The notes: generated from the letters alone by a model not told the origin. DNA of 64,000 nt from Chitinophagales bacterium (GCA_020636535.1 JACJXT010000011.1:1922001-1986000); one strand, 5' to 3'. Shown: positions 33,470 to 42,732, counted from the first letter of the stretch. A program made the numbers and translations.

Positions 33470-34810
33470 ATGAGTAAAAAGTTATTGCTAACATACGATC
33501 ATATAGACAACCTACAACAAATTGAGGTCTATAAAAAGCATGAAGGATATTCAGTTCTAGAAAACACTTTAAAATGTAATTCTCCAGAAGATGTTGTAGT
33601 AGAAGTAAAGAAATCTGGATTGCGTGGTCGTGGTGGTGCAGGTTTTCCTACTGGCTTAAAATGGAGTTTCTTAGCAAAACCAGAAGGCGTGCCTAGACAT
33701 TTGGTATGCAATGCAGATGAGTCTGAACCTGGTACTTTTAAAGATAGATATTTAATGGAACGAAATCCACACCTTTTAATAGAAGGCATGATTTTGTCGA
33801 GTTACGCTTTAGGTGCTAATACTTCTTATATCTATGTTCGTGGAGAATATTACTACATCATCAAAATATTAGAAACAGCTATTGAAGAAGCATATAAAGC
33901 TGGTTACTTAGGTAAAAATATTAACAATTCTGGCTACGATTTAGATTTATTTGTTCAACCTGGTGGTGGTGCATATATCTGTGGTGAAGAAACAGCTTTG
34001 TTAGAATCTTTAGAAGGAAAAAGAGGCAATCCTAGAATTAAACCACCTTTTCCTGCAGTTGCTGGAGCTTGGGGACGACCTACTGTGGTAAACAATGTAG
34101 AAACTATAGCTGCTGTTGTACCAATTATGAAAATTGGTGGCGATGCTTATGCAAATATTGGACTAGGAAAAAGTACTGGTACTAAATTAATTTCTGCATC
34201 TGGACATATAAATAAACCTGGTGTGTACGAAATTGAAATGGGAATTACTGTAGAAGAATTTATTTATAGTGATGCTTATTGTGGTGGCATTAGAAACGGA
34301 AAAAAACTAAAAGCTGTAGTTGCTGGTGGTTCTTCTGTACCTATTTTACCAGCACATTTAATACTAACAACAGCTAAAGGCGAAAAAAGACTAATGACTT
34401 ATGAATCTTTGGCAGATGGTGGTTTTGAAAGCGGTACGATGTTAGGTTCTGGTGGATTTATTGTAATGGATGAAGATACTTCTGTAGTTAAAAACTTATT
34501 TACTTTTGCACGATTTTATCATCATGAGAGTTGTGGACAATGTTCTCCTTGTAGAGAAGGTACTGCTTGGATGGAAAAGATTTTACATCGTTTTATAAAT
34601 GGAACAGCTGAATTAAAAGATATAGAATTATTGTGGGATATTCAGAAAAATATAGAAGGTAAAACTATATGTCCATTAGGTGATGCAGCAGCATGGCCAG
34701 TTGCAAGTGCTATTCGACATTTTAGGTCAGAATTTGAAGCATATGTCAACAATCCAGCATCAATCAATAAAGTAAAACATTATTATAGATTAAATAATTT
34801 GGTTTATTAA
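33470..34810 (+). CDS. nuoF: NADH-quinone oxidoreductase subunit F (51 kDa, FMN and 4Fe-4S)
   Basis: From the ATG at 33470 (MSKKLLLTYDH...) the protein has about 446 residues, the usual NuoF length. 'SGLRGRGGAGFPTGLKW' is the NADH/FMN-binding glycine-rich loop, 'GGGAYICGEETALLESLEG' the second signature, and 'SCGQCSPCREG' with the later 'TICPLGDA' Cys hold the N3 4Fe-4S cluster. It oxidises NADH and passes electrons to NuoE/NuoG. The next gene is a convergent purine-synthesis enzyme nine bases away, so nuoG and the membrane subunits must be encoded elsewhere or absent. Confidence 0.96.
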   Translation: MSKKLLLTYDHIDNLQQIEVYKKHEGYSVLENTLKCNSPEDVVVEVKKSGLRGRGGAGFPTGLKWSFLAKPEGVPRHLVCNADESEPGTFKDRYLMERNPHLLIEGMILSSYALGANTSYIYVRGEYYYIIKILETAIEEAYKAGYLGKNINNSGYDLDLFVQPGGGAYICGEETALLESLEGKRGNPRIKPPFPAVAGAWGRPTVVNNVETIAAVVPIMKIGGDAYANIGLGKSTGTKLISASGHINKPGVYEIEMGITVEEFIYSDAYCGGIRNGKKLKAVVAGGSSVPILPAHLILTTAKGEKRLMTYESLADGGFESGTMLGSGGFIVMDEDTSVVKNLFTFARFYHHESCGQCSPCREGTAWMEKILHRFINGTAELKDIELLWDIQKNIEGKTICPLGDAAAWPVASAIRHFRSEFEAYVNNPASINKVKHYYRLNNLVY

Positions 34811-34819
34811 ATATTCTTT

Positions 34820-36715
34820 TTAATACGCTCTTACATTTTTACCTTCCATGTAGTTGATAAATGCTTTGATTGCTACTTTATTGCCACCAGCTGTTGGATA
34901 ATTTCCTGTAAAATACCAATCGCCAGTATGGTTTGGACATGCTTGATGTAAGTTTGATATTGATTGATAGATTACTTTTATATCTGAAAAAATATGATTT
35001 GGTTTTACTATGTCTGCTATCTTATCTGAAATTTGTTGTGGTGTGTATGGTTCGTAAATTTCTTTTACTATGTTTTTCATTTCATTGGTAGGCAATAGCA
35101 ATTCTTCTTTACATCGTTGATAAATTGCTTTTAATTCTTGTTCTTTTCCTGCTGATTTCCATAGTTCAATTGCTGCATTAAATGCTACAAACGAGCCCAT
35201 TTTACTCATATCAATTCCGTAGCAATCTGGATAACGAATTTGTGGTGCAGACGATACTACAATTATTTTTTTAGGTTGTAATCTATCGAGCATTGTTAAG
35301 ATACTTTCTTTAAGTGTAGTACCTCTTACAATTGAATCATCAATAACAACTAATGTATCTATATTATTATTTACAATGCCATAGGTTACATCATATACAT
35401 GATGTACTAAATCGTTTCTAGAAGTGTCATCAGTAATAAAAGTTCTAAGTTTAGCATCTTTCACTGCAATTTTATCAATTCTTGGTTGAATATTCAAATT
35501 GTTTTTCAATTCATCAATTGATATTTTTCCGTATTCGAATAATTCTAATTGATGTTGTTGATGCTGTCTGTTGACTGCTTCAATCATACCTAAAAAAGCT
35601 ACTTCAGCTGTATTTGGTATATATGAAAAAACAGTATCTTTTATATTGTAATCTACTTCTTTTAAAATTTCAGGTACTAATAATTTACCTAATTTTTTTC
35701 TTTCTTGATAAATTTCGGCATCGCTTCCTCTAGAAAAATAAATGCGTTCAAAAGAGCACGATTTTTTTTCTTTTGGTGCTATGATTTCAACTTCGCCAAC
35801 GCTACCATCTTTCTTAATAATTAAAGCATTGCCTGGTTGTAACTCTACTACTTTAGAACGATGCACATTAAATGCAGTTTGAATAGCTGGTTTTTCTGAT
35901 GCAACGACTACAATTTCATCATCTTTATAATAATACGCAGGACGAATGCCATTTGGATCTCGTAGTACAAAAGCATCGCCATGACCTAACATTCCTGCCA
36001 TTGCATAACCTCCATCAAAATCTTCGGCAGCATTTCTAAGAATCTTTTTAAGATTTAAGCGTTTAGAGATTTCTAGTGTAATAGCTTCGTTATCTAAATT
36101 TTCTTTTTTGAGTTGCTTAAATAATTTTTGATTGGCTGCATCTACAAAATGACCAATTTTTTCTAAGATAGTCATAGTATCTGATTGCTCTCTTGGAAAC
36201 TGACCTAATTTCACCAATACTTCAAACAATTCATCTACATTGGTCAAATTAAAATTTCCTGCTACAATTAAAGTTCTAGTTTTCCAATTGTTGGCTCTAA
36301 TTCTTGGATGACAATTGGATTTATCATTACCACCATGAGTTCCATAACGCAAATGACCTAGCAACAACTCGCCCATAAAACTAAAGTTGTTTTTTACATA
36401 GTCAAGGTCTTTTATTTTTTCCTTTTCTTGTGGTGATAAATCGTGGAATTGACTAAATATTTTATCGAATATAGATTGTATCGCTTGTTTTTCGGTGCTT
36501 CGTTCTCTATCGAAATATGCTTTTCCTGGAGCAGTATCAAATTTTATAGTAGCCAAACCAGCACCATCTTGTCCACGATTGTGCTGTTTTTCCATTAGCA
36601 GATACATTTTGCTCAATCCGTAGTGAATATCGCCGTACTTTTCTTTGTAAAAACTTAGTGGTTTTAATAATCTGATTAATGCAATTCCGCATTCATGTTT
36701 AATGAGTTCGCTCAT
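34820..36715 (-). CDS. amidophosphoribosyltransferase-type enzyme (PurF family, long Bacteroidetes form)
   Basis: The 631-residue protein couples an N-terminal Ntn-type glutaminase to a phosphoribosyltransferase. 'HECGIALIRL' gives the nucleophile as Cys9, so eight residues must be removed to free it, as in PurF propeptides. 'KQHNRGQDGAGLA' and 'GHLRYGTHGG' are glutaminase signatures. 'VVIDDSIVRGTTLKES' (about 452-467) is the PRPP-binding loop. PurF makes phosphoribosylamine, the first step of purine synthesis. Length is well above the about 500 residues of E. coli PurF. Bacteroidetes often carry such a long form, sometimes beside a normal PurF. A good promoter and a tandem repeat lie upstream. 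Confidence 0.88.
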   Translation of the reverse strand: MSELIKHECGIALIRLLKPLSFYKEKYGDIHYGLSKMYLLMEKQHNRGQDGAGLATIKFDTAPGKAYFDRERSTEKQAIQSIFDKIFSQFHDLSPQEKEKIKDLDYVKNNFSFMGELLLGHLRYGTHGGNDKSNCHPRIRANNWKTRTLIVAGNFNLTNVDELFEVLVKLGQFPREQSDTMTILEKIGHFVDAANQKLFKQLKKENLDNEAITLEISKRLNLKKILRNAAEDFDGGYAMAGMLGHGDAFVLRDPNGIRPAYYYKDDEIVVVASEKPAIQTAFNVHRSKVVELQPGNALIIKKDGSVGEVEIIAPKEKKSCSFERIYFSRGSDAEIYQERKKLGKLLVPEILKEVDYNIKDTVFSYIPNTAEVAFLGMIEAVNRQHQQHQLELFEYGKISIDELKNNLNIQPRIDKIAVKDAKLRTFITDDTSRNDLVHHVYDVTYGIVNNNIDTLVVIDDSIVRGTTLKESILTMLDRLQPKKIIVVSSAPQIRYPDCYGIDMSKMGSFVAFNAAIELWKSAGKEQELKAIYQRCKEELLLPTNEMKNIVKEIYEPYTPQQISDKIADIVKPNHIFSDIKVIYQSISNLHQACPNHTGDWYFTGNYPTAGGNKVAIKAFINYMEGKNVRAY

Positions 36716-36731
36716 TGATTTTAGCTATGCT

Positions 36732-36761
36732 CAAAGATACAAATCGTTATTAGAAATACAA
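36732..36761 (-). promoter_or_regulatory. Bacteroidetes-type promoter of the PurF-family gene
   Basis: On the minus strand TTG (36759-36761) is followed by exactly 19 bases and then TATCTTTG (36732-36739), matching the TTG-N19-TAnnTTTG consensus for the primary sigma factor of Bacteroidetes. The predicted start of transcription lies about 10-15 bases before the ATG at 36715. The promoter straddles the left edge of the 191-bp tandem repeat. Confidence 0.72.
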
Positions 36762-37236
36762 GTTTAATTTTATGTCAAAAAAAGGTTGATTGGTGAGAGA
36801 TCCATGAATAAGTGGAATTTACGCAGCGTCTCTTTCAGAAGATTCTGCTCTGAAGTGAATGCAAAAATATAATTTGTTACACAGAGTCCTGCTACGCTTT
36901 TTACTTACGCATAGAGACTCTGCTAGGAAAAAAATCGTTATTAGAAATACAAGTTTAATTTTATGTCAAAAAAAGGTTGATTGGTGAGACATCGATTAAT
37001 AAGTGGAATTTACGCAGCGTCTCTTTCAGAAGATTCTGCTCTGAAGTGAATGCAAAAATATAATTTGTTACACAGAGTCCTGCTACGCTTTTTACTTACG
37101 CATAGAGACTCTGCTAGGAAAAAAATCGTTATTAGAAATACAAGTTTAATTTTATGTCAAAAAAAGGTTGATTGGTGAGACATCGATTAATAAGTGGAAT
37201 TTACGCAGCGTCTCTTTCAGAAGACTCTGCTCTGAA
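36744..37236. repeat. 191-bp tandem repeat, about 2.6 copies
   Basis: Units start at 36744, 36935 and 37126, each with 'tcgttattagaaatacaag'; the third stops after 111 bases. The period is exactly 191 bases. Copies 1 and 2 differ only near 'gagagatccatgaa' versus 'gagacatcgattaa', and copy 3 differs by one base in 'gaagactctgc'. Each full unit contains two small inverted repeats (ttcaga...tctgaa and agagtc...gactct) and a 'gcgtctcttt' patch similar to other intergenic repeats. This explains all of the 538-base gap between the PurF and DUF4412 genes. No open frame is likely. Confidence 0.93.
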
Positions 37237-37253
37237 AAAATAGTAATTGGTTA

Positions 37254-38117
37254 TTAATCATTGGTTCCAAAACCTGTTTGTATTTTATAGCTGCTTAAGT
37301 TTTTTGTAGTTGTTTTTTTGCTTAATTCTAAAACAGTCATATTATAAGTGTCGCCAGTTTTGCTATCTTTTCCATCCATTTCTAAAACAGCTCCGCTAAC
37401 ATTACTTTTAATATTTTTACATTGCGATTGAAATGCTTTTCCTAATCCACTAAATATATTAAAGAAATTAATTGATGCATCGTTTGTAATCCAAATATTG
37501 CCTTCAAATTTGTCTTCTTTATCTGTAGACACTATATGATATTCTTCGCATTTGTAACCTGCAATCATTTTTGTATTTCCTGTTTTAGTAATTTTTACTT
37601 CTGGTTGTTCTGTTGTTTGTTGATTATTTGATTTTGATGCAAACTGTTGCATTAAATCGTCCATTGCTGTAGTACTTATTGCATATCCTTCTTTTTTAGC
37701 TTCATCAATAGTAATCATCGATTGATTTTTATTATCCATGATGATGTTCATATTTTCTGTACCTTTTTCTTGAGCTTTCATCATCGTAGCATTTTCTGCT
37801 GAATACAACTCCATAGTAGTAGTTGATGTTTTATTTTTATGTGTAGTAGTTGTTTTTATTTTAGTATATAAATTAAAAGAATAAGATTTATCATACTTTA
37901 CATTTTGCTGACTTTGTTGCATTTGTTGTACCCAAGTACTATATTGATTCATGGTTTCGTCTTCTGTTTTATTTTCTGAATCATCATCATTTTGTTGCTG
38001 ATTAGATTGACTTTTAGTCATTTTATCTTTTAGCTTTTGTCCAAAGTTTCCGAACTGTGCAGAAGCAATACTGCTTGTTAATACTAAAGTAATTAGTAAT
38101 AGATTTAATTTTTTCAT
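37254..38117 (-). CDS. exported DUF4412 domain protein
   Basis: The 287-residue protein has a signal peptide (about 1-20, 'SSIASAQFGNFG'), a Gln/Asn/Asp-rich linker (about 34-70) and a DUF4412 domain: 'MELYSAENATMMKAQ', 'MITIDEAKKEGYAIST', 'KTGNTKMIAGYKCEEYHIVS' and 'GNIWITNDASINFF'. DUF4412 proteins are periplasmic or outer-membrane-associated and may bind lipid-like ligands (LolA/DUF4412-like fold), but the function is not established. It is the last gene of a three-gene minus-strand run and starts 33 bases after the S74 gene stop. Confidence 0.85.
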   Translation of the reverse strand: MKKLNLLLITLVLTSSIASAQFGNFGQKLKDKMTKSQSNQQQNDDDSENKTEDETMNQYSTWVQQMQQSQQNVKYDKSYSFNLYTKIKTTTTHKNKTSTTTMELYSAENATMMKAQEKGTENMNIIMDNKNQSMITIDEAKKEGYAISTTAMDDLMQQFASKSNNQQTTEQPEVKITKTGNTKMIAGYKCEEYHIVSTDKEDKFEGNIWITNDASINFFNIFSGLGKAFQSQCKNIKSNVSGAVLEMDGKDSKTGDTYNMTVLELSKKTTTKNLSSYKIQTGFGTND

Positions 38118-38150
38118 AGTTGTTGTTTTGTGTGTGAATATAATTGCATT

Positions 38151-41100
38151 TTATTTATTTGTCAAGCTGTTTAACATTGTTTTGATGTTTTCAATTTCTT
38201 GCTTTAAGCTTTCATTTTCGGTTTTAAGTGCTTCAAGTTGATTTTGTTGTTCTTGAATAGCTTTTACGGTATGTGGAATTAATCCTACATAATTAACAGC
38301 TTTAAATTTAATTTCTTCTTGTAATAATTTTGGTTCAACGCCTTCTTTTGGTTCAGTTGCTTCGTATTGAGCTGGTTGAACGGTGGTTTTTACTAACTCA
38401 GGAAAAAGTGTTTCCATTTCTTGAGCTATAAAACCAGTCTGTTTTCCTTTAGGTAATTTCATATATTTATAGTTTTGGTTTTTATATTCATATTGATGCA
38501 CATTTAATGCCAGTAATTTATTGAGTGCATTATAGTTATTGTTGTCTCCCAGTGTTTTTAATTTATCATCTGAAGGTAAATAAGCACCAGTAGAATAAAC
38601 ATCTCCAGAGAAATAACCTGCATATTCTGTAGTTGGAGAACCAGCAGTTCTTGCATAAATACCATAGGCATTTGTTCCTGCTTCATTATAGGCATAAAAA
38701 TAACCACCGTAACTACTGCCAGAAGTACCAGCGTATTTATAAGCACTACTACTAATACCATAACTATGACTAAGATTTGCTCCGGAATATGCATTAGAAG
38801 CTCCGGTTGCAATTCCATATACAGAAAATGAATTATTGGCAGTACTAGCCTTATATGCATTTGAATATAAACCATATAATGTACCACCAGTTGAATTAGC
38901 AGGTTTATCTATATCAATATATATACCATAATTAGTACTTGTTAAATTGGTATTATGATCAATATCTATGCTTCTAGTAAAATCATCATTTACAATATCT
39001 AAAGCATAGGTTGGTGTAGTATTTATACCAAGTCGATTATTTATTCGTAGTCTATCATTATCAAATTCGCCATAAATTAGAGCTTGTGTACTGTCTGCAT
39101 CAGAATTTTCTATATATAGCTTATTAGAAGTTGTAGAAAATGTTCCAGCTTTAGAACCAATAAAAACACTATTAGAGCCAAGGTTATTAAAACCAGCACT
39201 ATCACCAATAGCTATATTGTAATTTCCTATCTTATTTAAAAACAAGGCATAAGTACCTACAGCAGTATTATTATTAGAATTTTCGCTAAAATGTAATGCA
39301 CCATTTCCAATAGCTGTATTATAATTTCCATTTTTAATATTTCTAAGAGTTGCACTACCAAAAGCACTATTGCCATTACCTTTTGTATTTCCATCTAAAG
39401 CAACATTGCCAACTGCAGTATTATTATTGCCTGTTGAGTTGTTACTTAAACTGAAAGATCCTAGTCCAACATTATTATCTCCGGTAGTATTACTAACTAA
39501 AACATTTTCTCCTATGGCAATATTTAAGTCTCCCAATGTATTACTATATAAAGTTTGTACACCGATAGCAATATTATCACTTCCTCCACTAGCTGAAGTC
39601 ATTGCACCATAACCGAGTGCAATGTTATAGTATCCTGCTTCAATATTTTTTAAAGCACTGGCACCCATAGCAATATTATTACTTCCATTTATATTTTTTA
39701 AAAGTACATTATACCCCAAAGCAATATTGTGTATACCATTGTTGTTGGCATATAGTACATTGTTACCAAGAGCTATGTTTTGTTGTCCGTTGTTGTTGTT
39801 TACTAATGATTTATTTCCAATAGCTATATTATGTCTTCCGTTTACAGCATTAGTAGATATTGTTTTTGTACCAACACTATCACCAATAAAATAATTGCCA
39901 AGATTTTTGTCCCATTGTCCAGCCCATTGGTTGTCTATTTTAAAACGAATTGGCATATCATCTGTAGTGCCAATAAAATGTTTAGCTGTATCTGTACCAG
40001 CGTTTCCTTTGAGTAGCCAAACCATAGTATCTAATTTTTCATTATTGCCATCTACCCAAGAAAGTTGTCCATTGCCATCAGTTTCTAGTACTTGTCCGTT
40101 TGTGCCATCAGTTTCTGGAAAAGCGTAACCATCAATGGCTGGATTATGTATTTGAAATTCACTATTGGTTCGTAGAATATTATTATCAAATTCACCATAA
40201 ATAAGTGCAGCATTGCTATCTACATCTGAATTTTCTATATAGAGTTTATTTGAAGTTGTAGAGTTGTAGCCTGCATATGCACCTAAAAAAACACTATTAG
40301 AACCAAGATTACTATATCCAGCATAAGTTCCTTGAGCTACATTATAATCACCAGCTATATTGTTATACAAACTTTTATATCCTGTAGCTACATTATATTT
40401 TCCTATAGTATTATTATATAAGTTTTGAAAACCAATTGCGGTATTATAATAACCAGTACTGTTGTTGTATAAGCTAGAAACTCCATAAGCTGTATTTCTA
40501 TTACCTGTAGTATTACTAAATAAACTTCTATAACCGTATGCAACATTATATTCTCCTGTTTTATTATTGTATAAACTATTAAAACCAATAGCTATGTTAT
40601 AATCACCAGTAGTATTAGAATCTAAACTAAATTGACCAATAGCTATATTATCATGTCCGTTAGTATTATGGTATAAACTGCTAAGACCTAAAGCTATATT
40701 GTTATGTCCACTTATATTGTTTTTAAGTGGATTATTACCGATGGCAATATTTAAGAACCCATCATAATTATCTGCCAATGCATTATAACCAAAACCAACA
40801 TTTCCTATACCATAGAAAGAGCTTGTATTAGTTGTATGTCTTCCAGCATTTCCACCAATAAAATAATTGCTAGCATAACCTAATTGTCCTGCATATTGAT
40901 TATTAATTTTAAAACGAATTGGCATATCATCTGTAGTACCTATAAAATTTATAGCTGTGTCTGTACCAGCATTTCCTGTAGTCAACCAAGCATTATCTTG
41001 TTGATTGGCAATTTTTATCCAAAGTGAGCCATTCCAATAGTAGAAACCAACGCCATCTGCACCTGTACCTGTTATACTTGCATTATTATTATATACTAAT

Positions 41101-41303
41101 AAACTTATTGCTGGTAATGCTATTGTAGCAACATCTGTTGTAGATGTTAAACCAACTCTTGGAATGAGTAGTCCTTTGTTATTGAAATCAATATCTAAAC
41201 CAGCAGATGCATTTGGTGTACTACCTGTACTATTAATACCTATGTTTTGTGCTTGTGTTAAAACACAGAATAAAATTAAAATAATAAAGTATATGTTTTT
41301 CAT
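38151..41303 (-). CDS. surface protein with 17-residue beta-helix repeats and S74 intramolecular chaperone
   Basis: The 1050-residue protein has a signal peptide (about 1-19), a head domain, and two blocks of a 17-residue repeat of the form N-x-A-x-G-x2-x-L-x4-x-G-x2. Block 1 has nine copies (about 168-320), block 2 twelve (about 492-695), each capped by a half repeat and 'GSNSVF(L/I)G'. Each block is preceded by the same module, 'GNAGTDTA..FIGTTDDMP'. The C-terminus (about 911-1050) is a Peptidase_S74 chaperone, 'SDDKLKTLG' with the Ser/Asp cleavage site, 'KQTGFIAQEMETLFPELV', ending in a coiled coil (about 1015-1047). Such trimeric fibres resemble YadA heads and phage tail spikes. It may be an adhesin. 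Confidence 0.92.
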   Translation of the reverse strand: MKNIYFIILILFCVLTQAQNIGINSTGSTPNASAGLDIDFNNKGLLIPRVGLTSTTDVATIALPAISLLVYNNNASITGTGADGVGFYYWNGSLWIKIANQQDNAWLTTGNAGTDTAINFIGTTDDMPIRFKINNQYAGQLGYASNYFIGGNAGRHTTNTSSFYGIGNVGFGYNALADNYDGFLNIAIGNNPLKNNISGHNNIALGLSSLYHNTNGHDNIAIGQFSLDSNTTGDYNIAIGFNSLYNNKTGEYNVAYGYRSLFSNTTGNRNTAYGVSSLYNNSTGYYNTAIGFQNLYNNTIGKYNVATGYKSLYNNIAGDYNVAQGTYAGYSNLGSNSVFLGAYAGYNSTTSNKLYIENSDVDSNAALIYGEFDNNILRTNSEFQIHNPAIDGYAFPETDGTNGQVLETDGNGQLSWVDGNNEKLDTMVWLLKGNAGTDTAKHFIGTTDDMPIRFKIDNQWAGQWDKNLGNYFIGDSVGTKTISTNAVNGRHNIAIGNKSLVNNNNGQQNIALGNNVLYANNNGIHNIALGYNVLLKNINGSNNIAMGASALKNIEAGYYNIALGYGAMTSASGGSDNIAIGVQTLYSNTLGDLNIAIGENVLVSNTTGDNNVGLGSFSLSNNSTGNNNTAVGNVALDGNTKGNGNSAFGSATLRNIKNGNYNTAIGNGALHFSENSNNNTAVGTYALFLNKIGNYNIAIGDSAGFNNLGSNSVFIGSKAGTFSTTSNKLYIENSDADSTQALIYGEFDNDRLRINNRLGINTTPTYALDIVNDDFTRSIDIDHNTNLTSTNYGIYIDIDKPANSTGGTLYGLYSNAYKASTANNSFSVYGIATGASNAYSGANLSHSYGISSSAYKYAGTSGSSYGGYFYAYNEAGTNAYGIYARTAGSPTTEYAGYFSGDVYSTGAYLPSDDKLKTLGDNNNYNALNKLLALNVHQYEYKNQNYKYMKLPKGKQTGFIAQEMETLFPELVKTTVQPAQYEATEPKEGVEPKLLQEEIKFKAVNYVGLIPHTVKAIQEQQNQLEALKTENESLKQEIENIKTMLNSLTNK

Positions 41304-41306
41304 AGT

Positions 41307-42554
41307 TTAATATTTTATAAATTTAATTATTTGAAATAAAGTATTATCAACATCAATTCGTAGAATGTAATTGGCTTTGGCATAGTTACTTATATCTATT
41401 TGTTGTACTACATTTTCATCGTTGTTTAATGATTGTTGATGCATTACTTTACCTTCTGTATTATATATTATTAATTGTTTATTTCCTACAAGATGCTTAA
41501 TATCTACTGTAATAAAGTTGGTAGCTGGAATTGGATATATATTAACAATTGGTATTTGATTGCTAGTACTACAATTTGTTTTTACAATAGAAGAATAAGT
41601 ATAATTTCCGTTATTATCTACTTGTTTTAATCTATAGTATGTTATAGTTGATAATGGATTTTCATCTACAGTTTGATAATTTTGTATATTGTTAGCATTT
41701 CCATTTTGCGTTGGAATTGTAGCAATCGATTCAAAATCTTGTGCATTGGTAGAGCGTTCTATTTCAAAATGACTGTTGTTGATTTCCGAAGCTGTTTGCC
41801 AAGTAAGTTCAACACTATTCTCATTACATGTAGCATTAAATGCAGTAAGCTGAACTGGTAATGGTGATTCTTTTTCGACTAAAGTCCACCAAGAAAAAAA
41901 ATCGCTACTTGAAACACTAGCAACTGTAACTTGGTTGGTTGTAGTATTAACAGTTCCTGAAGGTAAAAAATCGTACCAATCTTGAGTAACATCATTCCAT
42001 CTTTGAGCACCAAGATTAGCTTCTGTGATAGTGTTTGAAGCTTGTGTATGTTCTACATCTCTATAAGAAAAAGTAAGATTGCTTAAGTTTGGTTTTGTAG
42101 TATAATTTATAGCATCAATCAACCAAAAACGATCGATAACATTTTCGGAATTGTCTATTCCGTTATAGTTGACATTAATTCCAGTTGGTTGAGTTGGTAA
42201 ATATGTGGAATTTTGCCAATTGCCACTATTGGTAGAAAAATCAAAATATCCATTTGTACCACTAGCTCCACTAGTAGACAGTTGTAAAGGTAGATAGTCA
42301 GTAGTAGAGAATCCGAATGGAATAGTATAACTACCATTTGTTGTAGCAATATTCCAACGCACTTTATTGTATTCTCCTTCAGAAATAATGTATCCACTAT
42401 TTCGAGTAATAGCATTTGAATTTGGATTATCTATAACTAAAAAAGCACTATCATTAATGTTTATATAAGCACCATTTAAAATAAATCTTGCTTGAGTAAA
42501 TACATTAATACTAATAAAAGATGCTATAACTAGAAACAGTGTTTTTGTGTACAT
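41307..42554 (-). CDS. T9SS-exported surface protein
   Basis: The 415-residue protein has a signal peptide (about 1-21, 'SINVFTQARFI'), a beta-rich N-terminal region with several Trp residues, and a fibronectin-like module 'PLPVQLTAFNATCNENSVEL' that usually precedes T9SS tails. The C-terminal type A sorting domain starts at 'IVNIYPIPATNFITVDI' and ends 'ANYILRIDVDNTLFQIIKFI'. It is exported to the cell surface through T9SS. It is the first gene of an operon: only three bases separate it from the S74 protein gene. No enzymatic motif is visible, so it may be an adhesin or matrix component. Confidence 0.88.
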   Translation of the reverse strand: MYTKTLFLVIASFISINVFTQARFILNGAYININDSAFLVIDNPNSNAITRNSGYIISEGEYNKVRWNIATTNGSYTIPFGFSTTDYLPLQLSTSGASGTNGYFDFSTNSGNWQNSTYLPTQPTGINVNYNGIDNSENVIDRFWLIDAINYTTKPNLSNLTFSYRDVEHTQASNTITEANLGAQRWNDVTQDWYDFLPSGTVNTTTNQVTVASVSSSDFFSWWTLVEKESPLPVQLTAFNATCNENSVELTWQTASEINNSHFEIERSTNAQDFESIATIPTQNGNANNIQNYQTVDENPLSTITYYRLKQVDNNGNYTYSSIVKTNCSTSNQIPIVNIYPIPATNFITVDIKHLVGNKQLIIYNTEGKVMHQQSLNNDENVVQQIDISNYAKANYILRIDVDNTLFQIIKFIKY

Positions 42555-42608
42555 AAATTTAAATCATACTATAAATATGAATTAAATCTTTAATACTTGC
42601 GAAAAAAA

Positions 42609-42640
42609 TGAGTGAAATGACCAAATTATGAGTGAACGGT
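42609..42640 (-). promoter_or_regulatory. candidate tandem operator (LytTR-like) before the surface-protein operon
   Basis: Two direct repeats, tgagtgaaatga (42609-42620) and tgagtgaacggt (42629-42640), are spaced 20 bases apart, about 55-85 bases upstream of the operon's ATG. On the coding (minus) strand they read ACCGTTCACTCA and TCATTTCACTCA. The first resembles LytTR-family (AlgR/AgrA-like) sites, which occur as direct repeats about two helical turns apart. A regulator has not been identified. Confidence 0.4.
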
Positions 42641-42732
42641 CAGTTTTTGGGAAAATTATACTATTAAAAGAACTTATTTTCTATTTAGTAAAAATTATAT
42701 ACTACAAATACTTTTACATTATAATATATACT

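Noticed and set aside
36744..37236. CRISPR-like array in the PurF upstream region
   Set aside because: The repeat unit is 191 bases with no unique spacers. It is a plain tandem duplication.
39370..40128. Several plus-strand frames opposite the 17-residue repeats
   Set aside because: They arise from the periodic DNA of the repeat region on the other strand and are not independent genes.
38151..41303. Prophage tail-fibre gene
   Set aside because: The S74 domain occurs in phages, but the gene has a signal peptide, follows a T9SS protein gene and has no phage genes around it.
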